A stretch of DNA of 64,000 bases from Sphingomonas sp. HMP6 (GTDB taxonomy: Bacteria > Pseudomonadota > Alphaproteobacteria > Sphingomonadales > Sphingomonadaceae): positions 1,549,501 to 1,613,500 of the forward strand of contig NZ_AP022672.1 in assembly GCF_013374095.1 (NCBI RefSeq), given 5' to 3'. Below the pieces are notes generated by a model, which had not been told where the DNA came from, did no database searches, and saw nothing but the letters and a program-made list of their open reading frames with translations. Positions 18,388-27,371 of the stretch are shown piece by piece. The first letter of the stretch is position 1; each line of letters begins with the position of its first letter. A program made the position numbers and the translations under genes.

Positions 18388-19122
18388 TCAAAAATCCTGC
18401 GGCAGGCCCTCGACCGCCCGACGAAGCGCGGCGAACGCGGTGCCGGCGTCGCGTCCGGTCCGGATTAGCGCGGGAAGTTGCGCAGGGTTGCGCGCCAACG
18501 ACGTCAGCACCGCGCCGAGTGCCACGCCGCCATCGGGTTTCATCCCAACCAGCGCGGCGGGGGGCAGCGCATGATCGGCGGTGTCCGAGATCGTCCTGAG
18601 GATTGCGAAAGGGAGGCTGTGACGCTCCGCCACGCGGGCGGCGATGTGCGATTCCATGTCGACGGCGATGGCACGGGTGCTCGCGTAGAGCGCGGCCTTT
18701 TCGGCGGCGGAGGCGATGATCGCGTCCGCTCCAACCACAGTGCCGCGGTGCGCGTCGGGAAGGTGGTCCGCCAGCCATTCGACCAAAGCTCCACCCCGGC
18801 GACTGCCGGGGCCCAGTTGCGAAGGTGGAGGTAATGGAGCGCTGTGCTCAAAAACCTCGCACGTCTCAGCTGGCCCCCGGCCTTCGCCGGGGTGGAGCGT
18901 AGGGGAAAGCTCGCCAACCACGACATCCCCCGCCCGCAACGCCGGATCCAGCGCCCCCGCCACCCCGCACGACAGCACCGCGCGCACGCCGCCACGCTCA
19001 ACCGCAGCCTCCAGCTCGCGCTCCAGCCGCGCCGCATCGCCGCCGCCCGCCACCACTACCCAGCCCGGCCGCGCGATGATCGCCGCCTCGCGCTGCAGCC
19101 CGCACGCTACCAGCAGCGTCAC
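18388..19122 (-). CDS. hpnG: Hopanoid-associated phosphorylase HpnG
   Basis: Nucleoside-phosphorylase-fold protein that removes adenine from adenosylhopane to give ribosylhopane. Seen are the N-terminal LLVACGLQREAAII, the phosphate/base-binding CGVAGALDPALRAGDVV, and the late AIAVDMESHIAARVA motif (ME dyad) near residue 155. The 244-residue length is inflated by an in-frame REP-like palindrome coding roughly residues 75-112. The GTG start overlaps the shc stop (GTGA). The insertion lies in a loop between the phosphorylase motifs, so activity may be kept. Confidence 0.9.
   Translation of the reverse strand: MTLLVACGLQREAAIIARPGWVVVAGGGDAARLERELEAAVERGGVRAVLSCGVAGALDPALRAGDVVVGELSPTLHPGEGRGPAETCEVFEHSAPLPPPSQLGPGSRRGGALVEWLADHLPDAHRGTVVGADAIIASAAEKAALYASTRAIAVDMESHIAARVAERHSLPFAILRTISDTADHALPPAALVGMKPDGGVALGAVLTSLARNPAQLPALIRTGRDAGTAFAALRRAVEGLPQDF
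18789..18897. repeat. REP-like palindrome inside hpnG
   Basis: The left arm CTCCACCCCGGCGA...CCGGGGCCCAG and the right arm CTGGCCCCCGGCCTTCGCCG...GTGGAG face each other, about 109 bases end to end. The same arms occur in the intergenic element at 41042-41144. Here the element is read through in frame in hpnG and adds about 36 residues rich in Pro and Gly. Confidence 0.85.
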
Positions 19123-21068
19123 ATCCCGAACGCCACATGTGCGCTATTCGAGCGCTTCAGATTGCGGAATCGTGCCACCGCCCACAGCGGAAAATACGCC
19201 GGATAGCCGTGATAGCGCAGGTAGAACACGCGCGGAAAACCGCCGCCGGTGTATTTCTCCTGCCCCCACAGCCCGTCCTGCTCCTGCGTCGCGATCAGAT
19301 GGCGCACGCCGCGTTCGACCGCGGGGTGATCGACCCGACCCGCCGCCATCAGCGCCAGCAGGGCCCAGCCGGTCTGCGACGCGGTCGAGGGGGCAGGCGT
19401 ATAGCCCTTGTAATCGAGCGCATAGCTCTCGCAATCCTCACCCCAGCCGCCGTCGAGATTCTGGATGTGGATCAGCCAGTCGACCCCCTTGCGCACCATC
19501 GGATGTTTGTCGCCGAGGCCAGCGGCATTGAGCGCGCACAGCACCGACCAGGTGCCGTAGATATAGTTTACGCCCCAACGCCCGAACCACGATCCGTCGG
19601 GCATCTGCTCCTGTTCGAGGAAGGCGAGCGCCGCCTGCATCCGCGGGCTGTCGGTCTCGCCCAATTGCGCGAGCATCGAGACGCACCGCGCGGTCACGTC
19701 GCTGGTCGGCGGATCGAGCAACGCGCCATGATCGGCAAAAGGGATGTTGTTGAGATAATGGTACGAATTGTCGGCATCAAACGCGCCCCAACCGCCGTCC
19801 TTCGATTGCAAGCCCACGGTCCATTCCACCCCGCGCGCAACCGCCTCGTCATAGGTCGGGCCGACACGCTCCTTTACCCGGTCCATCGCCATCACCACCA
19901 CGGCGGTATCGTCCAGATCCGGGTAATGCGCGTTGTTATACTGGAACGCCCAGCCGCCAGGGCGAACATCGGGCTTTTCGTCGGCCCAATCGCCCTTCAC
20001 GTCGAGCACTTGCAACGGCTCCAGCCACGCGAGCCCCGCAGCAGCGCGCGCCTCGGCTTCGTCACCGCCCGCCTCCAGCATCGCGTGCGCGGCAAGCGCG
20101 GTATCCCACACCGGCGAGACGCACGGCTGACAATAAGCCTCGTGGTCTTTCACCACGAGCAGCTTCTCGACCGAGGTCCGCGCCACCCGCCGCGCCGGAT
20201 GGTCCGCCGGATAGCCCAGGCAATCGAACATCATCACGCTGTTCGCCATCGCCGGATAGATCGCGCCGAGGCCGTCCTCACCGTTGAGACGCTCGGTGAC
20301 GAAATCGACGCACGCGGCGATCGCGCGCTCGCGCGTGCCCTTTGGCCACAAAGGTTCAGCCGCCTTCAATATGACGTCGACCGCGCCGAAAAAAGCGGTC
20401 CACGCCCGCTGCGTCCCCGCTGCGCGGCTCTCCAGCTTGGCGCGCTTGGCGGTGTAGAGCTCGTCAACCTTCACGCCCGCTTCGTTCCGCGCGACGGGCT
20501 TCTTCGCCGCCAGCACCAGCAGCGGCACGATCACGGTGCGCGCCCAATAGGACATCTTGGAGAGATGCACCGGAAACCAGCGCGGCAGCAGGATCAACTC
20601 GACCGGCAAGGTCGGCACCACCGACCACGGCCCGGCATCGAACAACGCCAGTTGAATGCGTGTGAACACGTTCACCGCCGCCGCGCCGCCCGCCTTGTGG
20701 ATCGCGGCACGCGCGCGCGCCATGTGCGGCGCACCTATATCGTCGCCGATCATCTTGAGCGCGAAATACGCCTTCACGCTCGCGCTCACATCGAACGCGC
20801 CGCCGTGAAACAGACCCCAACCATGATGCGCGTCGGATTGGATCCGGCGCAGGTACACGCCGATCTTCCACTCGATTTCCTCATCGCGCGGTTCGCCAAG
20901 ATAATGGCGCAGCAGCACATATTCCGCTGGAATCGTGGCGTCGGCTTCGAGCTCGAATACCCAATGCCCATCGTCGCGTTGCAGCTTGCCCAGCGCCGCG
21001 GCGGCGCGGATGGCAGCGGCATCGGCTTCGTCCAGCAAACGTGCGCGGTCGATCGTATCGGTCCCCAT
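19119..21068 (-). CDS. shc: Squalene-hopene cyclase (HpnF)
   Basis: Cyclises squalene to hopene/hopanol at the inner membrane. The catalytic DxDD motif is D384-L-D386-D387-T in NAHYPDLDDTAVV. Several QW repeats are visible (QSKDGGWGAFD, QNLDGGWGED, QEQDGLWGQEKYTG, DGSWFGRWGVNYIYG). Length of 649 fits bacterial cyclases. It overlaps hpnG by four bases and lies 10 bases downstream of hpnE, within the hpnA-G operon. Confidence 0.98.
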   Translation of the reverse strand: MGTDTIDRARLLDEADAAAIRAAAALGKLQRDDGHWVFELEADATIPAEYVLLRHYLGEPRDEEIEWKIGVYLRRIQSDAHHGWGLFHGGAFDVSASVKAYFALKMIGDDIGAPHMARARAAIHKAGGAAAVNVFTRIQLALFDAGPWSVVPTLPVELILLPRWFPVHLSKMSYWARTVIVPLLVLAAKKPVARNEAGVKVDELYTAKRAKLESRAAGTQRAWTAFFGAVDVILKAAEPLWPKGTRERAIAACVDFVTERLNGEDGLGAIYPAMANSVMMFDCLGYPADHPARRVARTSVEKLLVVKDHEAYCQPCVSPVWDTALAAHAMLEAGGDEAEARAAAGLAWLEPLQVLDVKGDWADEKPDVRPGGWAFQYNNAHYPDLDDTAVVVMAMDRVKERVGPTYDEAVARGVEWTVGLQSKDGGWGAFDADNSYHYLNNIPFADHGALLDPPTSDVTARCVSMLAQLGETDSPRMQAALAFLEQEQMPDGSWFGRWGVNYIYGTWSVLCALNAAGLGDKHPMVRKGVDWLIHIQNLDGGWGEDCESYALDYKGYTPAPSTASQTGWALLALMAAGRVDHPAVERGVRHLIATQEQDGLWGQEKYTGGGFPRVFYLRYHGYPAYFPLWAVARFRNLKRSNSAHVAFGM

Positions 21069-21077
21069 CGCTCGCCC

Positions 21078-22331
21078 TTAGCCGAGCAGGGCGCCCGCCG
21101 CCAAGCATGCCGCGCGCTCACCCGACCGGATCGCGCCCTCGATCGTCGCGGGAAGCCCGGTCTGCGTCCAATCCCCGGCCAAAAACAGGTTCCGCCAACG
21201 CGTCTCAGCCGGTGGGCGCCTCGCATCCTGTGCGGGCGTCGCGGCGAAGGTCGCGCGCTTTTCCTTGACGATCTGCCATGGCGGCAGCGTCGCCGGTAGT
21301 TGATGGATCGCGGCGATATCCGCCCAAAAGCGCGCGGCCAGCTCGGCGCGATCGACATCGACCAGATGATCAGCCGCACTCACCGTCACCGACAGCCGAT
21401 CGGGAAAAGCAAAAATCCACTCTGCCGCGCCGCCGAGCACACCGATCATCGGTGCCGTCCCTGGTGGCGGCGCGAAGGCGAAATGCGCGTTGACGATCGC
21501 ACGGAAGTCATCGGGCGCGTTAAGGCCGGGCACCAGCGCCGTCGCGACCCACGGTGGCACCGCCAGGATAATGGTCTCGCGCGCCGCAACCGGCTCGTCG
21601 CCACCGCCGAAATCGAGCGCAACGACCCGGTCCCCTTCAAACCGCAGCGCCCGCAAACGCCGCCCGAGCGTCAGCGCCGTCCCCTGCCCCGCCAGCCAAT
21701 CGACGGCGGGATCGACGAACGCCGCCGCTAGCGTCGGCTCGGCGATGCGCGGGCGGCTAGCGTGACCGCCTCGGCCCAAGGATTCGCGGATCACCGCCGC
21801 CGCCAGCACCGCCGATCCATCCGCAGCAGCCGTATTCAGCGCGGCGAGCAACACCGGCTCCATCAATTTGTCCCAAACCGCCCCGCGCGGCGCGATCCGC
21901 TCGCCAACGGTCTGGCCCGGCCTGCCCGACAGCAAGGCTGCAAGGCGCAGATAATCCCACATCCGGGTGCCGGGCACACGCCTGCCATCGCGGAAAATCC
22001 ACCACGGAACAGGCCCGTCATTGGCGCGCACCGACCAGCGCGCGCCGGTCCCGCGGTCGACAAAGGCAAAGTCGGCATGGAGCGGCCCGCTCAACCGGTC
22101 GCTCGCGCCGATCGTGGCGAGATACTCGGCCACTGCGCGATTCCCCGACAGCACGAGGTGATTGCCATTGTCGATCGTGCGGCCAAGTTGCGGATCGTGA
22201 TAGCTGCGGCACCGCCCCCCGGCCTGCGCCGCCCCGTCGCTCAGCTCTGCGGCGATCCCGCGCCGCGCGAGCTCCACTGCGGCCGACAGCCCGGCCATGC
22301 CGGCACCAACAATCCGGACCGATGGGGTCAC
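21078..22331 (-). CDS. hpnE: Hydroxysqualene dehydroxylase HpnE
   Basis: FAD-dependent amine-oxidase-fold enzyme that reduces hydroxysqualene to squalene. The dinucleotide motif is at the very start (VRIVGAGMAGLSAAVELARRG, Gly9-x-Gly11-x-x-Gly14). A C-terminal FAD motif (LFLAGDWTQTGLPATIEGAIRSGERAA) is also present. The GTG at 22331 is chosen because it overlaps the hpnD stop (GTGA) and puts the GxGxxG at the usual distance; the frame is open upstream to 22409. Length is then 417. Confidence 0.95.
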   Translation of the reverse strand: MTPSVRIVGAGMAGLSAAVELARRGIAAELSDGAAQAGGRCRSYHDPQLGRTIDNGNHLVLSGNRAVAEYLATIGASDRLSGPLHADFAFVDRGTGARWSVRANDGPVPWWIFRDGRRVPGTRMWDYLRLAALLSGRPGQTVGERIAPRGAVWDKLMEPVLLAALNTAAADGSAVLAAAVIRESLGRGGHASRPRIAEPTLAAAFVDPAVDWLAGQGTALTLGRRLRALRFEGDRVVALDFGGGDEPVAARETIILAVPPWVATALVPGLNAPDDFRAIVNAHFAFAPPPGTAPMIGVLGGAAEWIFAFPDRLSVTVSAADHLVDVDRAELAARFWADIAAIHQLPATLPPWQIVKEKRATFAATPAQDARRPPAETRWRNLFLAGDWTQTGLPATIEGAIRSGERAACLAAGALLG

Positions 22332-23167
22332 TGGAACAGCCACAGCCTCAAGGCCGTGAACAGCAACGCGGGCTTGTTCGTCTTGATACGCGTGCGCGGC
22401 GGCGCCCAACCGACTGCCTCCATCCGCACCAGGATCGGCGCGTAGACCGCCGCCATCAGGCGCGGCGCGATCAAATGACCGCGCGGACGCTGCGCCAAAA
22501 TCGCCTCCGCCGCCCGGAAATGCTCATGCGCCTTATCGGCGAGGAACCGGCACGCGGCATCGACGCGTGGATCGCCGACGACGGTTATGGGATCAAGTAA
22601 TTCGACCCCCGCCGCGAGCAGCGGTTCGGACGGGAGATAGACGCGGCCGATATCGGCATCCTCGTCGACATCGCGCAGGATGTTGGTGAATTGCAGCGCA
22701 CGGCCGAGATGATAAGCGAGCTCGATCCCGACCGCATCGTCCATCCCGAAGATCTTGACCGACAAACGGCCGACCGCGGAGGCGACGCGATCGCAATACA
22801 GATCGAGCTCCTCGAAAGTCGGCCAGCGCACGTCGCGCGCAACATCGGTTGCCATGCCGTCGATCACCGCGAGAAAATCGGCCTTCTCGAGCGCAAATTC
22901 CCGCACCGCCTGTGCGACGAGCGCGGCCTGACCCGGATCGCCGCCAGCATAAAGCGATTCAATATCGGCACGCCACGCCCGGAGTTGCGCGGCACGCTCT
23001 GCTCGGTCGCCGATTTCGTCGTCGGCGATGTCATCGACCGCGCGGCAAAAGGCATAGACCGCGTACATCGCCTCGCGTCGCGGCTTGGGCAGGACGCGCA
23101 TCCCGGCATAAAAGGAACTGCCCGAGACCTGTGCCTGCAACGCGGCGGGAGTGGAATTCGGGTTCAT
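22328..23167 (-). CDS. hpnD: Presqualene diphosphate synthase HpnD
   Basis: Trans-isoprenyl synthase that condenses two farnesyl diphosphates to presqualene diphosphate. It has the first aspartate-rich motif FCRAVDDIADDEIGD near residue 40 and the second LRDVDEDADIGRVYLP near residue 165. Length of 279 fits. Its ATG (23167) overlaps the hpnC stop by four bases, and its stop overlaps the hpnE start. HpnC, HpnD and HpnE replace a single squalene synthase. Confidence 0.96.
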   Translation of the reverse strand: MNPNSTPAALQAQVSGSSFYAGMRVLPKPRREAMYAVYAFCRAVDDIADDEIGDRAERAAQLRAWRADIESLYAGGDPGQAALVAQAVREFALEKADFLAVIDGMATDVARDVRWPTFEELDLYCDRVASAVGRLSVKIFGMDDAVGIELAYHLGRALQFTNILRDVDEDADIGRVYLPSEPLLAAGVELLDPITVVGDPRVDAACRFLADKAHEHFRAAEAILAQRPRGHLIAPRLMAAVYAPILVRMEAVGWAPPRTRIKTNKPALLFTALRLWLFQ

Positions 23168-24006
23168 CCCCGGCCCTTAACCAGTTGTGCGGCTGCCGCC
23201 AATGTCGCCAGGCCGAGCATCTCCGCCTTGCCGTGATGAACCCGCTCGGACAGCGGATCGTGGGTCTTCAAGCGCCGCGTCAGATCGGACGCGAGGCGAT
23301 GAATGATCGCGACCTCCACCGCCAGCCGCCGGTCACAAATCGCGCGCGAGAACCCCGCTGATCGCACCAGCAAGATTTCGGTCCGCGCGACCAGATCACG
23401 CAACGCCGCGCGCAACTGCGGCGTCGCCTCGTCCTTGCCGAGGTCGCTCACCTCCGCGCCATGCGCCGCCAGCACGTCGAGCGGCAAATAGACGCGCCCG
23501 ATCGCGCGATAATCCTTCCCGCAATCCTGCAAATGATTGATCACCTGCAACGCCGCGCATAGCGCATCGTTGGCAGCCCAGGTTGCGCGGTCCTCGCCAT
23601 GCACGTCGAGCACGTAACGCCCGACCGGCATCGCCGAATAGCGGCAATAGTCGACCAAAGCAGGCCAGTCGGCATACCGATCTATGCTGCAATCGCGCTC
23701 GAACGCGGTCAGCAAATCGAGCGCGTGCTGCGCGCTGATCGCGTGCGCCGCCATCGTCTCGCGCAGCGCAGCCGAGGGCGCATCGGTATCCACGCTGCCC
23801 GCGATTGTCGCGCGCATCGCGCCGAGCAGCGCCAGCTTCTCAGCCGCCGAGGCCGTTTCACTATCCGCCACATCGTCCGCCGCGCGGGCAAAGCGATAGA
23901 AGGCCATCACCGGCGCACGGTGTTCGCGCTTCAATAGCGCCGAGGCGACCGGGAAATTCTCGTCCTTATGCCCCTTGCCCGAGGCGAGTTGGGCGGCGGC
24001 GCTCAT
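23164..24006 (-). CDS. hpnC: Hydroxysqualene synthase HpnC
   Basis: Paralogue of HpnD that converts presqualene diphosphate to hydroxysqualene. It starts MSAAAQLASGKGHKDENFPVAS, a typical HpnC N-terminus. The aspartate motif RFARAADDVADSE and the second motif LQDCGKDYRAIGRVYLPLDVL are present. The ATG at 24006 overlaps the hpnB stop (ATGA). The frame continues open to 24603, but that part is the complement-side shadow of hpnB and is not family-like. Length is 280. Confidence 0.95.
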   Translation of the reverse strand: MSAAAQLASGKGHKDENFPVASALLKREHRAPVMAFYRFARAADDVADSETASAAEKLALLGAMRATIAGSVDTDAPSAALRETMAAHAISAQHALDLLTAFERDCSIDRYADWPALVDYCRYSAMPVGRYVLDVHGEDRATWAANDALCAALQVINHLQDCGKDYRAIGRVYLPLDVLAAHGAEVSDLGKDEATPQLRAALRDLVARTEILLVRSAGFSRAICDRRLAVEVAIIHRLASDLTRRLKTHDPLSERVHHGKAEMLGLATLAAAAQLVKGRG

Positions 24007-25157
24007 GCGGCCACATCCTCGTTCAAGGCCGCCTGGACGCGGCCCTTCCACATCCCGCCGCGCCCGCGCACATGCTGCCATGCCGATAGCAAGGTGCATC
24101 CTGCATAGAAGGTCGCGATCAACGGCAAGGCTGGTCCCCAAAGTGGCGAGCGACCGTAAAAGCGCAACATCGGCTGAAACGCCAGCGCCATCAACGCCCA
24201 GGCACCGATCGCGGCAAATTGCGCCACCCCGTGCGCGAAGATCCCGAACGTCGGCGGCACGAGGTAGGTCAGCGCGAGTCCAAGCGTCGTCCCCGCCAGC
24301 AGCAGCGGCGAATAGCCAAGCTGCGCATAAGCCGAGCGCGAAATCATCGCCGCGACCGAGCGCCATGTGTCGTACCGCCGAATGCTGATGGCGCGATCCG
24401 TGAGCCCGAGCCAAACCGCGCCTTGCGACTTCATCAGTGCGCCGAACGCGCAATCGTCGATCAGCGCGGATCGCACCGCCGCGATGCCGCCCGCAGCCTC
24501 CAGCGCCTTGCGCTCGACCAGCATCACCCCGCCCGCCGCCGCACCGAAACCATTGCCGCGCCGATTTACCTTGGCGAACGGATACAGCATCTGGAAAAAC
24601 CACACGAAAGCGGGGATCAGCGTGCGCTCCGCCAAGCTTTCACAGCGCAACCGCGCCATCAGCGACACCAGCACGCGATCGTCATCGACCGCGCGCGCGA
24701 CAAGGCTGCGCAGCGTATCGGGCGCGTGTGCAATGTCGGCGTCGGTCAGCAGCAAGTATTCGGGCGCATCCCCGGCAGCGACGACGCCTTGCGAAACCGC
24801 CCATAACTTCCCGGTCCACCCCGCCGCGAGCGGTGCGCCGGTCACGACGCGAACCCGGTCCGAGCCCAGCCCGCGCGCGATGTCGGCGGTGCCATCGCTG
24901 CTTGAATCGTCGACCAGCAGGATGCGGAAGTTGCCAGGGTAATCCTGCGCGACAAGACTGCCGATCGATCGGGCGATCACCTCCGCCTCATCGCGCGCGG
25001 GGACGATCGCGGTGACGGCGGGCCAGCGCCCATTTCCTTCGCTCTCTGGAAGAGAGGGGAGCGAGTCGCGCTCGCGCGTCAGCCAGAACCCGTCACGCGC
25101 AAACACCAGCACGACCCAGATCGCCAAAGACAGCAACGCCAGCCCGACGACGATCAC
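24003..25157 (-). CDS. hpnB: Hopanoid-associated glycosyltransferase HpnB
   Basis: GT2-type glycosyltransferase of 384 residues. It has an N-terminal membrane helix, then the GT-A domain (VTAIVPARDEAEVIARSIGSL; LLVDDSSSDGTADIARGLG; LLLTDADIAHAPDTL with the DxD), and C-terminal membrane helices. The GTG at 25157 overlaps the hpnA stop (GTGA) and is preferred over an ATG at 25184. HpnB is found in many hopanoid clusters, but its acceptor has not been settled as far as known to this annotator. Confidence 0.92.
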   Translation of the reverse strand: MIVVGLALLSLAIWVVLVFARDGFWLTRERDSLPSLPESEGNGRWPAVTAIVPARDEAEVIARSIGSLVAQDYPGNFRILLVDDSSSDGTADIARGLGSDRVRVVTGAPLAAGWTGKLWAVSQGVVAAGDAPEYLLLTDADIAHAPDTLRSLVARAVDDDRVLVSLMARLRCESLAERTLIPAFVWFFQMLYPFAKVNRRGNGFGAAAGGVMLVERKALEAAGGIAAVRSALIDDCAFGALMKSQGAVWLGLTDRAISIRRYDTWRSVAAMISRSAYAQLGYSPLLLAGTTLGLALTYLVPPTFGIFAHGVAQFAAIGAWALMALAFQPMLRFYGRSPLWGPALPLIATFYAGCTLLSAWQHVRGRGGMWKGRVQAALNEDVAA

Positions 25158-26161
25158 GCGATCATGCCCGCTTGCCGGAACCATGCGATCGCATCGCCCA
25201 ACGCCTCCCGATACGGCCGCGCGCGATAGCCGAGCTCGGCCTCCGCCCGCGCGCTCGAATAATACATGTCATGTGCCGCCATGCGCAGCGAATCGAGCGT
25301 CAGGAACGGCTCTTTGCCCGTCACCCGCGCGATCTGTTCATTGACCCAGGCCAGCGGAAACAGTGGCGCGGTGGGGATACGGATCGTCGGGGCTTTGCGC
25401 CCGACCAGCTCTGCCACCACCGTCAGCATCTCGCGCAAGCTCACGTCCTGCCCGCCCAGTATATAGCGTTCGCCGGTCTGCCCGCGCGCCATCGCCGCCA
25501 GATGTCCGTCGGCGACGTCATCGACATGAACCAGGTTGAGGCCACTTTCGACAAACGCCGGCATCCGCCCCGACGCCGCCTCGACAATGATCCGCCCGGT
25601 CGGCGTCGGGCGCGCATCGCGCGGGCCGATCGGGGTTGAGGGATTGACGATGACTGCGGGCAAACCCCGCTGCAGGACCATTTCCTCGACCAGCCGCTCC
25701 GCCACCACTTTGCTACGCTTATACGCGCCGACCGCCTGTTCGGGCGTTGCCGGGCGCGTTTCATCAGCAGGGCGGCCCCCCGACGCGCTGTCGCCGGGCC
25801 GCAACGTGGCGACGCTGCTGGTATAAACGATGCGCTCCACGCGCGCCGCCAGCGCCGCTTCCATCACCGTTTGCGTACTCAGCCGATTGTTACGAACGAT
25901 GTCTTCCGGATCGGGGGCCCAGATCCGATAATCCGCCGCTACGTGATACAGATATCGCACGCCTTTCAACGCCCGTGCCATCGCGGCGGGGTCGCGCGCG
26001 TCACCTTCGACCAATTCACCCGGAAAACCGTCCAGATTGGTCCGCGCGCTGCTCGCTCGCACCAGTCCGCGAACCGTGGCGCCCGACGCCGCCAGCCGCC
26101 GCGCGACCGCCGAACCAACGAAACCGGAAACCCCGGTTACCAGCACAATTCCTGCATCCAT
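25154..26161 (-). CDS. hpnA: Hopanoid-associated sugar epimerase HpnA
   Basis: Short-chain, NAD-dependent epimerase/dehydratase of 335 residues. The Rossmann motif VLVTGVSGFVGSAVARRL is at the N-terminus. The catalytic YKRSKVVAE (Y-x-x-x-K) lies near residue 144, and a Ser/Thr triad partner (YTSSVATL) lies upstream of it. It is the first gene of the seven-gene minus-strand operon and is divergent from hpnI. Its product is expected to act on a sugar nucleotide or side chain in hopanoid decoration; the substrate is not known. Confidence 0.94.
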   Translation of the reverse strand: MDAGIVLVTGVSGFVGSAVARRLAASGATVRGLVRASSARTNLDGFPGELVEGDARDPAAMARALKGVRYLYHVAADYRIWAPDPEDIVRNNRLSTQTVMEAALAARVERIVYTSSVATLRPGDSASGGRPADETRPATPEQAVGAYKRSKVVAERLVEEMVLQRGLPAVIVNPSTPIGPRDARPTPTGRIIVEAASGRMPAFVESGLNLVHVDDVADGHLAAMARGQTGERYILGGQDVSLREMLTVVAELVGRKAPTIRIPTAPLFPLAWVNEQIARVTGKEPFLTLDSLRMAAHDMYYSSARAEAELGYRARPYREALGDAIAWFRQAGMIA

Positions 26162-26207
26162 GTCGGCGCTCTAGCGTGCAGTGCAACATCGCGCTACGGG
26201 CAGGATC

Positions 26208-27371
26208 GTGGGGCACATCCTCGACATTCTCGGCGCGATGCTCGGCTGGTTGACGATTGCCCTCGCCGCGTGCGGTATCGTCTATCAAGCGATTGCCGCG
26301 ATCGTTTTGCGGCGATTTATCGCGAACGCGCCTCCGGTGGCGCCCCGTACGGATGCGGTAACGCTGCTCAAGCCGCTGTACGGCGCGGAACCGCGGCTGT
26401 TCGAAAATCTCGAGACCTTCCTGACGCTCGACCATGCTGGCCCGGTGCAAATGGTGTGCGGCATCCAACGATCCGATGACCCCGCCATCGCGGTGGTCGA
26501 AGCCCTGCGCGCGGCCTATCCGGCGGCCACCATCGATCTTGTGATCGACTCGACCGTTCATGGCGCAAGCGGCAAGGTCTCCAATCTCATCAACATGCTT
26601 CAGGCTGCACGGCACCCCGTGCTGGTGCTGAGCGACAGCGACATTGCGGTTATGCCAGACTATCTGTCTCGGCTGCTCGACACGCTCGACCGCCCCAATG
26701 TCGAGATCGTATCCTGCCTGTATCGCGGTCGCGGCGATGGCGGTTTCTGGTCGCGTTTCGGGGCGGCGGGGCTGACCTACCAATTCATCATCGGCGTCGT
26801 CGTCGCGGTGGCCTATGATCTTGCCGCGCCGTGCATGGGATCGACCATCGCACTCAAACGGGAAACGTTGGCGCGCGTGGGCGGGTTCGAGCGTTTTGCC
26901 GACACGCTTGCGGATGACCATGCGCTCGGCCAGGCGGTCATCGGGCTCGGCCACAAGCTTGCGGTGCCCCCGATGTTCGTCACCCACGCCTTTGACGAGA
27001 CGCGCGCGGCTGCGCTGTGGTCGCACGAGGTGCGGTGGGCAGCGACGGTGCGCGACGTCGCGTTCTGGCCCTATGTCGGCGTCATCATCGGCATTCCGCT
27101 CCCGGTCGCGTGCCTCGCGTGTCTCTACGCGCCGGGCATCGGCCTTGCGCTCGTCATAGGCGCGCTGATCGCGCGGTTGGTGGTTGTGCGGAGCGTGGAT
27201 GCGGCGGTAGGAGAGCCGGTCGCACCGTTTTGGATGGCACCGACGCATGATTTTTTCAGCTTCGCGGTCTATATCGCCAGCTTCTTCGTGCGCTCGGTTG
27301 CGTGGCGCGGGGCGACGCTTAAAATGAAGGACGACGGTCGGATCTCGGCCGCTACGGAGCAACGGGCATGA
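26208..27371 (+). CDS. hpnI: Hopanoid glycosyltransferase HpnI
   Basis: GT2/GT21 ceramide-glucosyltransferase-like enzyme that adds N-acetylglucosamine to bacteriohopanetetrol in other species. It has an N-terminal membrane helix, VTLLKPLYGAEPRLFENLETFLTLD, the LVLSDSDIAVMPDYL DxD-type motif, an LADDHALGQAVI acid motif, and C-terminal helices. The GTG at 26208 is preferred, since it gives a normal hydrophobic start; a GTG at 26181 is possible. ATGA overlap links it to hpnJ. The intergenic gap to hpnA is only 46 bases. Confidence 0.93.
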   Translation: MGHILDILGAMLGWLTIALAACGIVYQAIAAIVLRRFIANAPPVAPRTDAVTLLKPLYGAEPRLFENLETFLTLDHAGPVQMVCGIQRSDDPAIAVVEALRAAYPAATIDLVIDSTVHGASGKVSNLINMLQAARHPVLVLSDSDIAVMPDYLSRLLDTLDRPNVEIVSCLYRGRGDGGFWSRFGAAGLTYQFIIGVVVAVAYDLAAPCMGSTIALKRETLARVGGFERFADTLADDHALGQAVIGLGHKLAVPPMFVTHAFDETRAAALWSHEVRWAATVRDVAFWPYVGVIIGIPLPVACLACLYAPGIGLALVIGALIARLVVVRSVDAAVGEPVAPFWMAPTHDFFSFAVYIASFFVRSVAWRGATLKMKDDGRISAATEQRA

